Part shown: piece by piece, positions 62,124-64,000 of the stretch | Layout: every line of letters begins with the position of its first letter | How positions within the stretch are numbered: the first letter of the stretch is position 1 | Origin: Campylorhamphus procurvoides | Lineage: Eukaryota; Chordata; Aves; Passeriformes; Dendrocolaptidae | Direction: 5' to 3' | Length of the DNA: 64,000 nt | Assembly: GCA_013396655.1 (NCBI GenBank) | Contig: WBMV01003351.1 | Span: 372,001 to 436,000, forward strand | Program-made: the position numbers and the translations under genes | The notes under the pieces: generated by a model | What the model saw: only the letters and a program-made list of their open reading frames with translations | Told to the model about the DNA's origin: nothing | Databases searched by the model: none

Positions 62124-63139
62124 CCTCCTTATCTTACATGACCTCTCTTGGATCCAGAAGTCTTTCTGAGGTAATAGGAAGCCAAATTTCAAAGCTAGGT
62201 GGAGATGAGGAAGAGATTAATTACTTAAGTTACTGCTGTTATGAAACATATTGCACTCACAACCACATGGTTTTAATTTTTGCATAAAAGTAGACTTCCA
62301 GCAAATTCAATCTTCTGGTTTACAGTATGATATGTCTGTTTGAAATCCACATCTCAGTTGTCTCAGCTACCTGAAAGCCTATGCCACAGTGATAAGGGAA
62401 TCAGGTACCTGATTCAATCATATTCATGTCCAAATTTCTTGTCTAGATGTCTTAAGCCTCACCTGAACATGGTTTTTACGGCAAACATGAGACAAGTGTG
62501 TCATTTGACAACAGACACAACAAAACACCACCAGTTACATACCCTACATTGATTCAACACTGAACAAAGAAACAATGTTTTGTTTAAAATATACTCTATA
62601 AACTGTACATGCGGTATAAACTTGATATAAAAATCACAATTTCACACCATCCAGTTGTCCAGTGAACACTGGTTGAAAGTTGTGACATAGTTGCAATATA
62701 AGCTGTGAAAAGATATGAGGGTAAAAGAATGTGTAGTTAATCAGGAGACAGTATTAACTGTAAAAATGATGACTCTTTTCTAGTCCACAGTGCTTTTTTA
62801 TGACCTAGAAGAGATTTGATCCATACCAAGTCTGAAATATGTCCTTCTAAGGGAGGCAGGATACTTGTCTCAGGTAGGGCAGCAGTATAGTCTGCATGTT
62901 TACCTGCTGTACACATTCCTTGTGTAGTATTTGAATGGAAATGACTATCAATGAATAAAAAGACACATTTTGAAGTAAAGAGCCCTGGGAAGCCTTAAAT
63001 CCTACAAGTAACTGAAATGAATGGAGAAAAAAAATAAATTAAAAGCCTGAAAAAGGAAACAAAAAAGACAAAAAATTACAAAACTTTTATTATGCGGATT
63101 TACCAGGAAATTGAGTTTTCAGGTAAGAATGAAAAGACT

Positions 63140-63190
63140 GTTGGCAGTCAAATGTCAAAATGCAGAAAATGTTGACAGCCAAATGTCAAA
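63140..63190. repeat. Imperfect 20-bp direct repeat
   Basis: gttggcagtcaaatgtcaaa (63140-63159) and gttgacagccaaatgtcaaa (63171-63190) match at 18 of 20 positions with an 11-bp spacer. Confidence 0.95.
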
Positions 63191-64000
63191 GCTGTTTGCT
63201 ATTCTAAACTTTCAATAGTTTAAAGTTCCCAGAAACTAAAAGTCAATTACCAAAACATCATATTCACACTGATACATCCAACTGTAACAAGAACCGGAGA
63301 CCTGAAAATTCTCCACCCAATAATTGATGTTGGTGATCCAACAACAAATGCAGTTCCTGAGAACAAATTCTGTACCTTTTACAATGTATCATTTAACTAA
63401 GGAATGTTCCAAGCATTTCGTCTGTATGTTAAACGAGAGAAAACAAGTCACAGTCTAAATAAATGCATAATAATTCAGGTTTCCAATATAATATTGCTTC
63501 ATATCTTAATTTGTGTCATTTTTTTTCCCATGGTCTGCCACTCTTTTAAGTGAAAGAAATTACCTACCTTTGGTTCTGAGACCCAACCCCGACACGAGTT
63601 GAAAATCTAAGACTGTAGATTAAATGAATCAAGACTTTAAAATGCTGACAAATACTATGAGTTATTATATATGAGGAATTCTGACTTTCAGTTCAGAGAA
63701 AGAATCAAAAAATGCCACATTAATTAAACTATTATGTGATCTTCTGTTTGCTGAAGGCATTTTGCTAGATTCTTTCAGGTAATCTTTTCCCAGTAATGTA
63801 AAAAAATAATTTCAGAATCTCTTTCTTTCATCATATTGTTCTCAGTTCTCCAGAAATTCATTTTAGTTCTTGCTCAAAGTATATTTCTAAAATGGTAGCA
63901 TTAGACAAGGTTGTACTTTATCTTCTCTTTCATTTGTTCTGCTTCTCGAACACATCTTTATTCAGAGATTCAGGGACATCACAATCAGTTATAAGAATTC

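Larger units (their letters stand above)
61196..64000. other. AT-rich unassigned DNA to the window end
   Basis: No gene or repeat family recognised. A T/G tract at 62.04-62.12 kb and a 20-bp direct repeat at 63.14-63.19 kb are listed separately. Confidence 0.55.

Noticed and set aside
1..64000. tRNA, rRNA, snRNA, CRISPR, integrase or operon-like structures
   Set aside because: None was recognised by eye. The window is vertebrate nuclear DNA, where CRISPR and operons are not expected.

Overview
The window looks like a piece of a bird nuclear chromosome: AT-rich, gene-poor vertebrate DNA with no bacterial-type gene organisation. The main evidence is the repeat content. There are many 5'-truncated CR1 LINE copies with the avian-type 3' end (a 'cttccaactcag...attctgtgattctgtg' tail, or its complement). 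There are also long terminal repeats that I recognise as avian endogenous-retrovirus families, and A/C-rich or T/G-rich tracts of the kind common in birds. Family calls rest on remembered consensus patterns; no database search was possible, and I cannot name the species.

Layout: 0-0.9 kb, a CR1 cluster in both orientations. 3.1-4.5 kb, a long degenerate CR1 (+). 7.3 kb, a compact double hairpin. 8.9-9.9 kb, CR1 (-). 11.9-12.4 kb, a solo LTR (-) flanked by an 11-bp direct repeat. 13.5-14.3 kb, CR1 (+). 21.9-23.3 kb, two very old, overlapping CR1/L3-like fragments in the same orientation. 27.0-27.5 kb, an LTR (+). 29.3-29.6 kb, a long polypyrimidine (CCTTTT)n tract. 36.2-36.6 kb, a GC-rich solo LTR (+) with CCAAT, TATA and polyadenylation motifs. 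50.6 kb CR1 (-) and 52.7-53.2 kb CR1 (+). 55.4-56.0 kb, a possible LTR interrupted by a 44-base assembly gap. 57.2 kb, one candidate coding exon. 61.1 kb, a 42-bp CR1 stub. Between these lie multi-kilobase AT-rich stretches without recognisable features.

I see no complete protein-coding gene, tRNA, rRNA, CRISPR array or operon. The open reading frames are short; most are chance frames in AT-rich DNA, or degraded CR1 reverse-transcriptase frames and their antisense shadows. The one segment with the grammar of a real exon is 57219-57359 (+): branch-point-like CTGAC, pyrimidine tract, AG, a 141-bp open phase 1-1 frame, then CAG|GTATTA. If it is real, at least the right part of the window is intron of a plus-strand gene that I cannot identify. 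I found no convincing undescribed system. The best leads are this exon, the 7.3-kb double hairpin, the flanking repeat of the 11.9-kb LTR, and the 29.3-kb polypyrimidine tract.
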